Shown: positions 34,596 through 43,753, counted from the stretch's first letter. The stretch: DNA of 64,000 nucleotides from SXOA01 sp051004015 (GCA_051004015.1 JBPCKT010000053.1:1-64000), one strand, 5' to 3'. Notes: generated by a model from the letters alone, not told the origin. Translations and numbers: made by a program.

Positions 34596-34859
34596 CTACA
34601 AATCTCCCAAATCCAGCTCCATCGATTCGCCCGTTCCCTGGAAGTCGCCGGCGACGCGGACCTTTTGCGTGGAGTCGAGGAAAATCTTGTCTTGGGCGAT
34701 TTCCTGCAGCACGACCTGCATTTTGTCCTGGGTATTCAGGTCCACAAGGGCTCGGCTTCCCTGGTTCAGTTGCACCAGCCGCTTTTGGATGAGCGTGCTG
34801 AGCTTGAAGCGTCCGCCGACCTTGTTGACGATATACTCTTCCTTCAGTTCTTCAATCAT
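34596..34859 (-). CDS. rpoZ: RNA polymerase omega subunit
   Basis: This 87-residue protein helps assemble the RNA polymerase beta' subunit. NKVGGRFKLSTLIQKRLVQL (about 12-31) is the divergent omega core, and the position directly after gmk matches the common gmk-rpoZ-coaBC order. The ATG at 34859 overlaps the end of gmk by 8 bp. Omega sequences are poorly conserved, so gene order is a large part of the evidence. Confidence 0.85.
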   Translation of the reverse strand: MIEELKEEYIVNKVGGRFKLSTLIQKRLVQLNQGSRALVDLNTQDKMQVVLQEIAQDKIFLDSTQKVRVAGDFQGTGESMELDLGDL

Positions 34860-35499
34860 TCTTGTTTCCTTCGCGAGCCAGGATGTCGCAGATTTGGTGA
34901 ACCGACTGCTGAACGTCTGTGTTATTGACTTGCCAGGTATAGCGGTCTTGCAAAGCCAGCTCGCCGCGAGCGACTTCGAGCCGCCGTTGGATCGAGGCTT
35001 CGCTCTCGGTGTTCCGCTGCCGCAGGCGTCGCTCGAGCTCTTCCAGCGAGCCGCAGTGGATAAAGATGGTGACCGCATCGGGGTGGGTGGCCAGAACGCT
35101 CATGGCCCCTGCCACATCAATCTCTAAGATTACCCATTTTCCGGCTCCAAGTCCAGACGCCACTTCGCTTTGCAGCGTGCCGTACCAGTCGCCGCGGCCG
35201 AAAACCTCCTTAAATTCCAGGAAAGCCCCCGCTTCCCGCCGCCGCTGGAATTCCTCCTTAGAGAGAAAATGGTAGTCCACGCCGACCTGTTCCCCAGGCC
35301 GCGGAGCCCGAGTGGTAGCCGAAACGCTCCGGGCGAGCGGCAACTGGCACTGGCGAAGGAGTTCCCGGACAACCGTGCTCTTGCCGGCTCCCGAAGGGCC
35401 GCTAATGATGACCAACCCTCCGGCGCGAGTCGCTTTCGGGCGTGTCGGCTCGGAAGTCATGGCGGCAGCGGGGCGAAGGAGGCTAGTGGCTGTGGACAT
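34852..35499 (-). CDS. gmk: Guanylate kinase
   Basis: This 215-residue enzyme phosphorylates GMP to GDP with ATP. The P-loop is GPSGAGKS (34-41). SATTRAPRPGEQVGVDYHFLS is the GMP-binding region, and FLEFKEVFGRGDWYGT fits the family. A second ATG (M14) is a possible start because the first 25 residues are not conserved. It overlaps rpoZ and follows yicC. Confidence 0.95.
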   Translation of the reverse strand: MSTATSLLRPAAAMTSEPTRPKATRAGGLVIISGPSGAGKSTVVRELLRQCQLPLARSVSATTRAPRPGEQVGVDYHFLSKEEFQRRREAGAFLEFKEVFGRGDWYGTLQSEVASGLGAGKWVILEIDVAGAMSVLATHPDAVTIFIHCGSLEELERRLRQRNTESEASIQRRLEVARGELALQDRYTWQVNNTDVQQSVHQICDILAREGNKND

Positions 35500-35526
35500 G
35501 GCGGATGGGTGAGTGGAGAAAGTTTT

Positions 35527-35551
35527 GGGCAGGCTGGAAGCCTACCCCACC
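35527..35551. repeat. GGCAGGCT-GGA-AGCCTACC repeat, copy 2
   Basis: It is identical over 25 bases to 9127-9151 and lies in the short gap between yicC and gmk. Confidence 0.8.
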
Positions 35552-35560
35552 AATAAAACT

Positions 35561-36445
35561 CTACTCCACGTTTTGGACCATTTCCCGTATCCGCTCGATG
35601 ATGGACTTGATCTCAATGACGTGGCGGGCAATCTCGGCGTCGTTGGCCTTGGAGCCGATGGTGTTGGTTTCTCGAAACATCTCCTGGGTGAGGAAATCGA
35701 GCTTGCGGCCCGGCGTGTCCTCTTTCTGCATCACCTTGTCGAACTGCTCCAGGTGGCACTTCAGCCGCACGATTTCCTCGGAGATGTCGGTCCGCTCGGC
35801 AAATAGGCCGACTTCGCGGACCACATCCGCGGGGCCGACGCTGACGCCAAATTCCGCCAGCATTTTGGCCAGCCGTTCCTGAATCCTCCCGCGGTATCCT
35901 TCAATCACCAGTGGTGCGCGGACTTCCACGGCAGCCAACTCGCGGGCAATGATTTGCAGGTTTGAGTTCAAGTCGGCGAGCATCGCCTTACCTTCGGCTG
36001 ACCGCATCTGAGCCAGGTTCGTGAGAGCTTCGCTCAAGACCGGTTCGATGATCGGCCAGTGGGATTCGGCAGCGTCGAAAGTCGCACCCAGCTCGTTGAC
36101 CACACCCGGCAGCGCCAGGATGGAATCAAACCGCACCGGCTCGCCAAAGCCGTGCTGCTGCAAGATGACGTCGAGCTGCTTCATGTATCCCACCAGGACC
36201 GACTCGTTGAGCCGATAGTCGTCGCTGGTAAGCTCCCGGTCGACCCGCAGATTGATCTGCACGGTGCCGCGGCGGACGTGCTCGCGGACGACAGCTTCGA
36301 CGAGGGGCTCCAGGGCGGCGTACCCCTCGCTGCTCCGCACACTGAGCTTGAAGTGGCGGTTGTTGACCGTGCGAACCTCCACCGCAATCGCCAACCCGGT
36401 CTGGTGGCGATGAGCTTCTCCGTGGCCGGTCATGCTGAGGAGCAA
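35561..36445 (-). CDS. yicC: YicC family endoribonuclease-like protein
   Basis: This 294-residue protein matches the YicC/YloC family, whose members have been linked to RNA turnover. Landmarks are LLSMTGHGEA at the start, EVRTVNNRHFKLSVR, RRGTVQINLRV, GRIQERLAKML and the conserved C-terminus KLDFLTQEMFRETNTIGSK followed by IKSIIERIREMVQN. Length is typical. It precedes gmk as in many bacteria. Confidence 0.93.
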   Translation of the reverse strand: MLLSMTGHGEAHRHQTGLAIAVEVRTVNNRHFKLSVRSSEGYAALEPLVEAVVREHVRRGTVQINLRVDRELTSDDYRLNESVLVGYMKQLDVILQQHGFGEPVRFDSILALPGVVNELGATFDAAESHWPIIEPVLSEALTNLAQMRSAEGKAMLADLNSNLQIIARELAAVEVRAPLVIEGYRGRIQERLAKMLAEFGVSVGPADVVREVGLFAERTDISEEIVRLKCHLEQFDKVMQKEDTPGRKLDFLTQEMFRETNTIGSKANDAEIARHVIEIKSIIERIREMVQNVE

Positions 36446-36526
36446 GAAATGAATCTCCTGGTGAGCGGCGCCTCGTGGACGAGGCGGCTAAGCTTAGCCC
36501 CAGCCCTCCGGGGCGGGGGTGGGAAG

Positions 36527-37012
36527 CTACTTTTCGTCGCCGGACTTGGTTTCGACCGGAGTCTTGGATGCTGGCGTCTTCGTCTCAGGCGTTTTCGCGG
36601 GGGTCTTGGTCTCCGGCGTTTTCCCCGCTCCGATACCGCTCCCCTTCTTGTCATCCGCGTTCGTCGTCTCGGTCTTCGAGCCCGTCTTGACCGCCGGCGT
36701 CGTGGTCGTTGTCGAGGACTTGGTGGTACTTAAGCCGCCCGTCTGCGACTGGCTGCCGACGTACTTGATGATGAGCATCGTGGAGAGAACCCACACAATG
36801 GCCACACCGATGGTCACTTTGGTGAACAGATCCCCCGCCTTGGTGCCGAAAGCGCTTTGCCCTCCCATCCCCCCGAGTGCCCCGGTCAGGCCGCCGCCGC
36901 GCCCCCGCTGCACCAGAATCACCAGGATCAGAAAGATCGAGAGAACGGAGAGGCCGATCGTGTAGATGTAATGCCAGGCCGTGAATGCGGCGAAGAGGGG
37001 AGTCAACATCAT
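36527..37012 (-). CDS. secG: Preprotein translocase subunit SecG
   Basis: This 161-residue inner-membrane protein has two spans, about 15-33 (TIGLSVLSIFLILVILVQ) and 63-82, separated by the GGGLTGALGGMGGQSAFGTKAGD loop characteristic of SecG. It assists the SecYEG channel. The C-terminal 75 residues are low complexity (Thr/Lys/Pro; repeated PETKTPAKT), an extension beyond the usual 75-110 residue form. It follows tpiA by 18 bp, a common order. Confidence 0.92.
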   Translation of the reverse strand: MMLTPLFAAFTAWHYIYTIGLSVLSIFLILVILVQRGRGGGLTGALGGMGGQSAFGTKAGDLFTKVTIGVAIVWVLSTMLIIKYVGSQSQTGGLSTTKSSTTTTTPAVKTGSKTETTNADDKKGSGIGAGKTPETKTPAKTPETKTPASKTPVETKSGDEK

Positions 37013-37030
37013 CGAACATTCCTTGATTGA

Positions 37031-37789
37031 TTACTTCTTCGCCGCCGCCAGAATTCCCAAAAAGCTCTCCACCTTCAGCGACGCTCCGCCGACCAGCGCC
37101 CCATCGATATTCGGCTGGGAAAGCAGAGTCTTGGCGTTCTCGGCCGTCACGCTGCCGCCGTACTGAATCCGCACCTCCGCCGCAACTGCCGGATTGTAGC
37201 GGCTTTCCAGCAATCTGCGAAGGTCGGCATGGACCTCCTCCGCCTGCTCGGGCGTGGCCACTACACCAGTGCCAATGGCCCAGACCGGCTCGTAGGCGAT
37301 GACGATTTTTCCCGCCTGATCCACGTTCAGCCCGGCCAAAGAGCCGTCAAACTGCTCCTGCACGACGGCCCCGGTCCGGCCGGCTTTCCGATCTTCGAGC
37401 AATTCACCGACGCAGACGATGGGCGTCAGCCCAGTCGCCAAAGCCGCCAGCACCTTCCTATTCACATCTTGGCTGGTTTCTTTGAAAACGTGCCGCCGCT
37501 CGCTGTGCCCGAGGATAACGTACTTGCACCCCTGGTCGATTAGCATTCCCGGGCTGAGTTCCCCCGTGAATGCTCCCTTGCCCTCGTGGTAGCAGTTCTG
37601 AGCCCCCAGGCCGACTGAGGAGCTTCCCAGCGCCTGCCGCACTGCTTCCAGATAGATGCTCGGCGGGCAAACTCCAATCTCGACGTGGCCATACTCGCCA
37701 GCCTTCGCCGCCAACCCAACCGCCAGCTCGACGGCCTGCGCGCGGTTCAGGTTCATCTTCCAATTGCCGGCAACGAACGGACGTCTCAT
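37031..37789 (-). CDS. tpiA: Triosephosphate isomerase
   Basis: This 252-residue glycolytic enzyme has AGNWKMN with Lys11, the catalytic His in ILGHSERR, the catalytic Glu in IAYEPVWAIGTG, and the phosphate-binding QYGGSVTAEN and DGALVGGASL. The ATG at 37789 has GAGGA upstream. It is first in a close pair with secG. The upstream gap holds a four-hairpin repeat. Confidence 0.97.
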   Translation of the reverse strand: MRRPFVAGNWKMNLNRAQAVELAVGLAAKAGEYGHVEIGVCPPSIYLEAVRQALGSSSVGLGAQNCYHEGKGAFTGELSPGMLIDQGCKYVILGHSERRHVFKETSQDVNRKVLAALATGLTPIVCVGELLEDRKAGRTGAVVQEQFDGSLAGLNVDQAGKIVIAYEPVWAIGTGVVATPEQAEEVHADLRRLLESRYNPAVAAEVRIQYGGSVTAENAKTLLSQPNIDGALVGGASLKVESFLGILAAAKK

Positions 37790-37820
37790 TTTGTTCCTCG
37801 ATACGAATCACGCGTAACTC

Positions 37821-37906
37821 ACGTTCCGAAGCTCCGCTTCGCGTCCTTTTGCTTTCGGGAAGCAGAGCTTCCAGATTTGCGTTCCCAAGCAGAGCTTGGG
37901 AACGAG
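37821..37906. repeat. Multi-hairpin GCTCTGC/GCAGAGC element, copy 1
   Basis: Consecutive hairpins CGAAGC-tcc-GCTTCG, GGAAGC-aga-GCTTCC and CGTTCCCAAGC-aga-GCTTGGGAACG (loops in lower case). In reverse orientation it matches the first part of 41332-41443 closely. It ends next to the aroF stop codon. Confidence 0.85.
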
Positions 37907-38956
37907 TTATTTCGTTCTTGACGCCGCCGTTGCCGGCGTCTCCGAAATCGTCTTCCCAAACAGCTCCGCCAACTTCCGCATCTGCACCATCAATTCCGCA
38001 TACTGCTTGGGCAGGAGGGCCTGCGGGCCGTCGGACTTGGCTTTCTCCGGGCAATCGTGAACTTCAATATGCACACCGTCCGCCCCGACGGCGATGCCGG
38101 CGAGAGCACAGGGGGGAATCAAATCGGGCCGGCCGGTCGCGTGGCTGGGGTCGACAATGATCGGCAGGTGCGATAGCCCCTTCACGACCGCCACCGAAGC
38201 CACGTCGTAAAGGTTCCGCGTGCAGTTATCAAAGCCCTTTACCCCTCGCTCGCACAGCACCACCTGGCTGTTCCCCTGCGAGAGAATGTATTCCGCGCTC
38301 ATCAGCAGATCCTGCACCGTGGCGCTCATCCCCCGCTTGAGCAGCACCGGCCGCCGCGTTTTCCCCACTTCGGTCAGCAGCACGAAGTTCTGCATGTTCC
38401 GGGCACCGACCTGAATCATGTCGGCATACTTATCGACCACCTCGACGCACCTCGGGTCCGTCACTTCGGTCACGACGGGCATTCCGTATTTGTCGCCGAC
38501 CTCCCGCAGCAGCTTCAGCCCGTCCTCCCCCATTCCCTGGTAAGCATACGGGCTGGTCCGCGGCTTGTAAGCCCCGCCGCGGAAGATGTTCGCTCCAGCC
38601 GCCTTGACCGAGGCGGCGATGGACTCCATCCGCGCCCGATCCTCGACGGCACACGGCCCGGCAATCATGGCCAGGTTCCCGCCGCCGATTTTCACTCCCG
38701 AGACATCCACCACGCTCGGCTGCGGATGGGCCTCCTTGCTGGCCAGCTTGTACGGCGGCAGCACGGGAATCACGTCGGCCACCCCCGGAATCGCCCGCAG
38801 CGAATCCGGGCTGACCTTCGACTCATCCCCAATCAGTCCGATGATCGTCCGAAAAGTCCCCCGGCTCAGATGGGCCTTAAACCCCAGCCCCTCCACGCTC
38901 TCCACCAGGTGGTTAATCTGCTCTTCCGAGGCATCTGACTTGAGGATGATGATCAC
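37907..38956 (-). CDS. aroF: 3-deoxy-7-phosphoheptulonate synthase (type I-beta)
   Basis: This 349-residue first enzyme of the shikimate pathway condenses PEP and erythrose 4-phosphate. The N-terminal 85 residues form the ferredoxin-like regulatory domain of this subgroup (IIILKSDASEEQINHLVE). The barrel has MIAGPCAVED, RGGAYKPRTSPYAYQG, LLKRGMSATVQDLL and DPSHATGR. The GTG at 38956 is chosen because the regulatory domain begins there. KDO-8-phosphate synthase was considered because kdsB is upstream, but the regulatory domain favours DAHP synthase. Confidence 0.88.
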   Translation of the reverse strand: MIIILKSDASEEQINHLVESVEGLGFKAHLSRGTFRTIIGLIGDESKVSPDSLRAIPGVADVIPVLPPYKLASKEAHPQPSVVDVSGVKIGGGNLAMIAGPCAVEDRARMESIAASVKAAGANIFRGGAYKPRTSPYAYQGMGEDGLKLLREVGDKYGMPVVTEVTDPRCVEVVDKYADMIQVGARNMQNFVLLTEVGKTRRPVLLKRGMSATVQDLLMSAEYILSQGNSQVVLCERGVKGFDNCTRNLYDVASVAVVKGLSHLPIIVDPSHATGRPDLIPPCALAGIAVGADGVHIEVHDCPEKAKSDGPQALLPKQYAELMVQMRKLAELFGKTISETPATAASRTK

Positions 38957-39092
38957 AGCGAGAGGTCCAGCTAAGGCGGAACTAATGTGGCGAAAAACGG
39001 GCCAAATTGAATCCTGTATCCTACCACCGCTGCTGGAAACCCGTCGAGGGCGGGAAAGCTGAAAGCCAATCCCACGGCAGTCGCAATCTGAC

Positions 39093-39869
39093 TCACGGCT
39101 GATTCCGCGACTTCCAGCGGGTGACAAAGGCGGCGTAATCGGCGGGCGTATCGATGCCGATGGTCGGTTCGTCGATGACGCCGACGAGGATCGTGTGGCC
39201 GGCGTACAGGACCCGGAGCTGTTCCAGGTTCTCGACCTGTTCCAGTGGAGCGCGGGGGAGCGTGGCGAGCTTCAGCAGGAAGTCGCGGCGATAGGCGTAC
39301 AGGCCAATGTGCTGATGGAAGAGGGTCGGGGCGGCGGTGAGCAAAGCGTCTTCCCAATTCCGTGGGTAAGGAATCGGTGCCCGGCTAAAGTAGATGGCTC
39401 GGCCGGCGAGGTCAAAGACGACCTTCACGCAGGAAGGGTCGAAGAGCTGTTCTTTGGTCCGCAGCGGCGTAGCCAGCGTGCTCATCACTGCGTCTGGATG
39501 CGACTCCAAAAGCTGCACGGCCAGGTCGATGGCAGCCGCGGAGATTTCGGGCTCATCCCCCTGCACGTTGACGAGCACGTCCACGTCCTGCAGCTCCCGG
39601 GCGATTTCCGCCACGCGATCAGTGCCGCTGGCGCACGCGGGGTCGGTGAGCTTCACGTTTCCGCCAAAGGCGCGGACCTCGGCCGCGATTTCCTCGCAAT
39701 CCGCCGCCACGCAAATACCGCTGGGGCGGCGGGCCTTCGCGGCGGACTCATACGTATGCTGGAGCACGCTTTTCCCGGTCTCGCGGAGCAGCAACTTTCT
39801 CGGCAGGCGCGTCGACGCGAGCCGCGCGGGGATGACGATTCTGCTGTGGAGCGAAGTTGGTGGATCCAT
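39093..39869 (-). CDS. kdsB: CMP-KDO synthetase (3-deoxy-manno-octulosonate cytidylyltransferase)
   Basis: This 258-residue enzyme activates KDO with CTP for lipid A-core assembly. Signature blocks are IVIPARLASTRLPRKLL, SGTDRVAEIARELQDVDVLVNVQGDEPEI, AIYFSRAPIPYPR, HIGLYAYRRDFLL and LEQLRVLYAG. It heads the minus-strand run and, with lptD in this window, indicates a genuine LPS outer membrane. Confidence 0.95.
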   Translation of the reverse strand: MDPPTSLHSRIVIPARLASTRLPRKLLLRETGKSVLQHTYESAAKARRPSGICVAADCEEIAAEVRAFGGNVKLTDPACASGTDRVAEIARELQDVDVLVNVQGDEPEISAAAIDLAVQLLESHPDAVMSTLATPLRTKEQLFDPSCVKVVFDLAGRAIYFSRAPIPYPRNWEDALLTAAPTLFHQHIGLYAYRRDFLLKLATLPRAPLEQVENLEQLRVLYAGHTILVGVIDEPTIGIDTPADYAAFVTRWKSRNQP

Positions 39870-40262
39870 TCGATTACCTGCTATCTCGGAGGTGGCATTT
39901 TTGGAGCAGGTTCATGGCATGAGGCATAGACGCACGTAGTAGACGGAAAAGTGACTTCTAGCGGGTCCCCCTGCAAGCCCAAAAGGCACATTACGCCCTA
40001 ACTTTTCGGACTTTGTGGAACCGCACTCTCATCTTCACCAGGTCGCCCCAACCGCTTGCCGCTGCGCCACTTACATGCGGTTCATGGTTGGTCCGTCGGG
40101 CCGCTTACACAACTATTACATCAGCCGCACTTGTAGGAAACAGGGGGAAAGACGATACCCCCTACAATCTGTGCGACAAGAGACCGATGCCGGGCATCGG
40201 ACTTGCAAAAACGGAGTCATTGCATTCTGGCAGGATGGCCACCCAACAACGAAAGCACGGAA
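39870..40262. other. Divergent intergenic region
   Basis: These 393 bases between kdsB and the desaturase hold no supported gene. A TGTAGG..CCTACA imperfect hairpin with G/C-rich sides lies at about 40132-40171. Promoters for both neighbours should lie here, but I see none with a clear -35/-10 pair. Confidence 0.55.
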
Positions 40263-41294
40263 ATGTCCTCGATTCCTAATAGCGCCCTGAACCTCTTGCC
40301 CTTCACCACGGTGGAAGCTCCGCCGAAGGTCCGCGAACACGCCAAGACTCGCCACGAGAAGAAGCCTGTTCATCAGGAGCGCCGCGAGCAGCCCGACCCG
40401 CAACCTGAAGAGAGCAAGCCCAAGCGGCAGCGGGAAGCCAAGTCGGAACCCAGGCAGATTCTTAACTGGGCGTCGATTATCTGGATTGGCCTGCTGCACG
40501 TCGGCTGCTTGTTTGCCCCGTTCTTCTTCTCCTGGCAAGCGGTGGTGCTGGTGCTTGGCTTGCACTGGCTGACCGGCGGCATCGGCATCTGCTTGGGTTT
40601 CCACCGGTACCTGACGCATTCCAGCTTTTCAACCTATAAATGGATCCGCTATACGCTCTCGTTCCTCGGCGGCCTGGCGGGAGAGGGCTCGGTGATCGAC
40701 TGGGTCGCCAACCATCGCAAGCACCACGCCCACAGCGATGAAGAGGGTGACCCGCACTCGCCGCGCGAAGCGGGTGCCTGGTGGAGCCATCTTTTCTGGA
40801 TGGCCTATCAACTCCCGACTTACTCGCACGTTTCCCACGTCCGCCGCTGGGCGCCGGACCTGGTGAAAGATAAGGGTATGCGTTGGATTGCCCGGGCCTT
40901 TTTGCCGTCGCAGTTCTTGCTGGCCGCTGTGTTGTTCGGGCTAGGCTACCTCGTCGGCGGCATGTACATGGCCTGTTCGTTCGTCGTCTACGGCAGCTTC
41001 GTCCGCCTGGTGTTCGTGCTCCACTCCACCTGGTTCGTGAATTCCGCCAGCCATATCTGGGGGTACAAGAACTACGAAATCACCGACGACAGCCGCAACA
41101 ACTGGTGGGTGGCAATCATCGCCTACGGCGAGGGGTGGCATAACAACCATCACGCCTATCCCCGCATGGCCCCGCATGGGCACAAGTGGTGGGAATTCGA
41201 CATGACCTACATGGCGATCCGCGCCCTCAAGTTCGTGGGCCTGGCGTGGGATGTGGTGGACTATAAAAAGAAGTCGGAAGCGCAGGAGCAGTAA
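40263..41294 (+). CDS. Acyl-CoA/acyl-lipid delta-9 desaturase
   Basis: This 343-residue membrane di-iron enzyme introduces a cis double bond into fatty acyl chains. All three histidine boxes are present: HRYLTH (114-119), HRKHH (151-155) and HNNHH (about 293-297). Four membrane spans fit the family. The first 65 residues are hydrophilic, rich in Lys/Arg/Glu/Gln, and not part of the catalytic domain. ATG 40263 is chosen over an upstream codon because the ORF start adds only unlikely residues. Confidence 0.92.
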   Translation: MSSIPNSALNLLPFTTVEAPPKVREHAKTRHEKKPVHQERREQPDPQPEESKPKRQREAKSEPRQILNWASIIWIGLLHVGCLFAPFFFSWQAVVLVLGLHWLTGGIGICLGFHRYLTHSSFSTYKWIRYTLSFLGGLAGEGSVIDWVANHRKHHAHSDEEGDPHSPREAGAWWSHLFWMAYQLPTYSHVSHVRRWAPDLVKDKGMRWIARAFLPSQFLLAAVLFGLGYLVGGMYMACSFVVYGSFVRLVFVLHSTWFVNSASHIWGYKNYEITDDSRNNWWVAIIAYGEGWHNNHHAYPRMAPHGHKWWEFDMTYMAIRALKFVGLAWDVVDYKKKSEAQEQ

Positions 41295-41331
41295 GCGTCG
41301 ATTGTTCTCCCGCAGGACGGCCTTTCGACCA

Positions 41332-41443
41332 CTCGTTCCCAAGCTCTGCTTGGGAACGCAAGGTGGGAAGCTCCGCTTCCCGAATGCGGCAAAGTGCGAA
41401 GCAGAGCTTCGAGGCGTGAGTTCCCAAGCAGAGCTTGGGAACT
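41332..41443. repeat. Multi-hairpin GCTCTGC/GCAGAGC element, copy 2
   Basis: Four hairpins in a row, each with an AAGC-3nt-GCTT core, the first and last being complementary (GTTCCCAAGC..GCTTGGGAAC). It resembles 37821-37906 in reverse orientation. A divergent copy with GGC-tct-GCC cores is at 49079-49135. Confidence 0.85.
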
Positions 41444-41632
41444 AGATGCCCCATGACGCCCGCGGCTCAATCGCGTATCATGACATGCTCAGTGCCCAGT
41501 GGAGCGAGTCGATAGGAAATCGGCGGATTCCTCGCGGGAGTAACCGATTGATTGATCGCAGAGCGGCAGTACCAAGCGATTGATTCGCTGGAAGTGCGAG
41601 CAAGCTCTTTTTCCAAAAAGCGCCCTCATCTC

Positions 41633-43744
41633 ATGAGCGCCTCAATTCTTCCGGTAGCTGCGCCGTCGCTGCCGATGTTTACGTCCAGCCCAGGACTGCT
41701 CGGCAATTTGCTTACGACATTGCCTAAGCGAGTAGGGCAGGCTTTGCCTGCCAATGCAAGTCAGGCAGAGCCTGACCTACGGCAACCCCGCGTTCAGCCC
41801 CTACCAATGTCCATGAAGGAGGCCAAGGCTCGCGGCTGGGACGAGCTCGACGTCGTCTTTATTACCGGCGATGCCTACATCGACCATCCCAGCTTTGCGA
41901 TGGCGATCCTCGGCCGGGTGCTGGAAGCCGCCGGCTTTCGCGTCGCCATTGTTTCCCAGCCGGACTGGAAGAAGGTGGATGACTGGCGGCGGTTCGGCCG
42001 GCCGCGGCTGTTCTTTGGGATCAGCGCCGGCAACATGGACTCGATGATCAACCACTACACGGCCAACAAGAAGGTCCGCAATGCCGACGCCTATTCCCCC
42101 GGCGGCCGCATCGGCCTGCGGCCTGATCGGGCCACGCTCGGCTATTGCCAACGGGCCCGTGAAGCCTACCCCGGCGTCCCCGTCATCGCCGGCGGCGTCG
42201 AAGCGTCGCTCCGCCGCTTGGCTCACTACGACTATTGGAGCGACAAGGTCCGCCGCAGCATTCTGCTCGACTGCAAAGCGGATTTGCTCGCTTACGGAAT
42301 GGGAGAAGAGACCATTCTGGAAATCGCCCGCCGGCTCGACCGTGGCGACAGCGTGAAAGACCTGCGGGACATGCGGGGCGTGACGTACGCCCTCGGTGCC
42401 AGCGAGAAGCCGCCGGAGGATTCGCTCGTGCTGCCGACGTTCGAGCAGGTCGTGGCCGACAAGCCGACGTTCGCCGAAGCGACCCGCATGATCCACAATG
42501 AGACCAACCCGTACAACGCCAAACGGCTGGTGCAGTGGCACGACCGGCAAGCGATTGTCTGCAACCCGCCACCATTCCCGCTGTCGCAGGCCAGCATGGA
42601 TGTGATTTATGGCCTGCCTTACACACGCCGCCCGCACCCGACCTACACCGAGCCGATCCCCGCCTTCAGCATGATCAAGGACAGCGTCACCATCATGCGC
42701 GGCTGCTTCGGCGGCTGCACGTTTTGCAGCATCACCACGCACCAGGGGCGGATCATCCAGTCCCGCAGCAAGGACTCCGTGCTGGGAGAAATCCGCGAGA
42801 TGACCGCCGATCCGAAGTTCAAAGGGACCATCAGCGACATCGGCGGCCCCACCGCCAACATGTACGAAATGAAATGCAGCAAGCCGGAGGTCGAAGCCGT
42901 CTGCCGCCGCCAGTCGTGCGTCCATCCGACCATTTGCAAGCTCCTCGGCACCGACCACGCCCCGCTCTTGGGCCTGATGAAGGAAGCCCGCGAGACGCCC
43001 GGCATCAAGAAAGTCCTCGTCGCCAGCGGCATTCGCATGGACCTGGCCCGCCGCAGCAAGGAGTATATGCAGGAGCTCGCCCGGCACCACGTCGGCGGCC
43101 ACCTCAAGGTCGCCCCCGAGCACACCGACCCCGACGTGCTGATGAAGATGCGAAAACCGAGCAATGACGACTTCGAGAAATTCGCCGAAGTCTTCGACCG
43201 CGAATCCAAAAAAGCGGGAAAGAAGCAGTACATCGTGCCCTACTTCATCGCCAGCCATCCGGCCAGCGGCCTGGACGCGATGATCAACCTGGCGGTCTTC
43301 CTCAAGCAAAGCGGCTACCGCCCGGACCAGGTGCAGGACTTTATCCCCGCCCCATTCGACGTCGCCACCGCCATGTACTACACCGGCATCGACCCCTTCA
43401 CCAAAAAGCCGGTCTATATCGCCCGCCAGCTCCGCGACCGAAAGCTGCAGCGGGCCCTGCTGCAATTCTTCAAGCCGGAAAACTACTTCGAAGTCCGCGA
43501 AGCCCTGCAGCAAGCTAAACGCACCGACCTCATCGGCGACGGCTGCGACTCCCTGATTCCGTCAAAGCCCCCCAAGGAAGCCCTCCTCCGCCGGAGGCAA
43601 GACGCCAAAGACCGCTTTCCGGGCAACTACGTCCACACCATCCCCGGCACGGGAGCGAGCGCAAAGCCGAGCATCGACAGGAAAAAGTCGAAGCACAAAG
43701 AATCCCGCCGTCAGCCGGGAAAGGGTTACCGGCCAGGAAAATGA
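41633..43744 (+). CDS. ygiQ: YgiQ family radical SAM protein
   Basis: This protein has 703 residues from ATG 41633. YgiQ proteins combine an N-terminal B12-binding-like region (DELDVVFITGDAYIDHPSFA) with a radical SAM core; here CFGGCTFC is the cluster motif and IMRGC precedes it. Other blocks are GGVEASLRRLAHYDYW, FKGTISDIGGPTANMY and LKVAPEHT. The basic C-terminus (KKSKHKESRR) may touch RNA. The substrate is not known to me. Residues 34-50 or so are encoded by a two-hairpin repeat (41732-41780), so a downstream ATG (41810, M-S-M-K-E) may be the functional start. Confidence 0.88.
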   Translation: MSASILPVAAPSLPMFTSSPGLLGNLLTTLPKRVGQALPANASQAEPDLRQPRVQPLPMSMKEAKARGWDELDVVFITGDAYIDHPSFAMAILGRVLEAAGFRVAIVSQPDWKKVDDWRRFGRPRLFFGISAGNMDSMINHYTANKKVRNADAYSPGGRIGLRPDRATLGYCQRAREAYPGVPVIAGGVEASLRRLAHYDYWSDKVRRSILLDCKADLLAYGMGEETILEIARRLDRGDSVKDLRDMRGVTYALGASEKPPEDSLVLPTFEQVVADKPTFAEATRMIHNETNPYNAKRLVQWHDRQAIVCNPPPFPLSQASMDVIYGLPYTRRPHPTYTEPIPAFSMIKDSVTIMRGCFGGCTFCSITTHQGRIIQSRSKDSVLGEIREMTADPKFKGTISDIGGPTANMYEMKCSKPEVEAVCRRQSCVHPTICKLLGTDHAPLLGLMKEARETPGIKKVLVASGIRMDLARRSKEYMQELARHHVGGHLKVAPEHTDPDVLMKMRKPSNDDFEKFAEVFDRESKKAGKKQYIVPYFIASHPASGLDAMINLAVFLKQSGYRPDQVQDFIPAPFDVATAMYYTGIDPFTKKPVYIARQLRDRKLQRALLQFFKPENYFEVREALQQAKRTDLIGDGCDSLIPSKPPKEALLRRRQDAKDRFPGNYVHTIPGTGASAKPSIDRKKSKHKESRRQPGKGYRPGK
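41732..41780. repeat. Two-hairpin element with GTAGG/CCTAC outer stem
   Basis: Hairpins GGCAGGC-ttt-GCCTGCC and TCAGGC-aga-GCCTGA inside an outer GTAGG/CCTAC stem. It lies within the open reading frame of the YgiQ gene, before the conserved domain. Confidence 0.8.
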
Positions 43745-43753
43745 CGCGTTACG

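Noticed and set aside
37907..38956. KDO-8-phosphate synthase (kdsA), because kdsB is directly upstream.
   Set aside because: The N-terminal ferredoxin-like regulatory domain is typical of DAHP synthase type I-beta and absent from KdsA.
41801..43513. Long minus-strand open frame over the YgiQ gene.
   Set aside because: The radical SAM protein on the plus strand explains the sequence.
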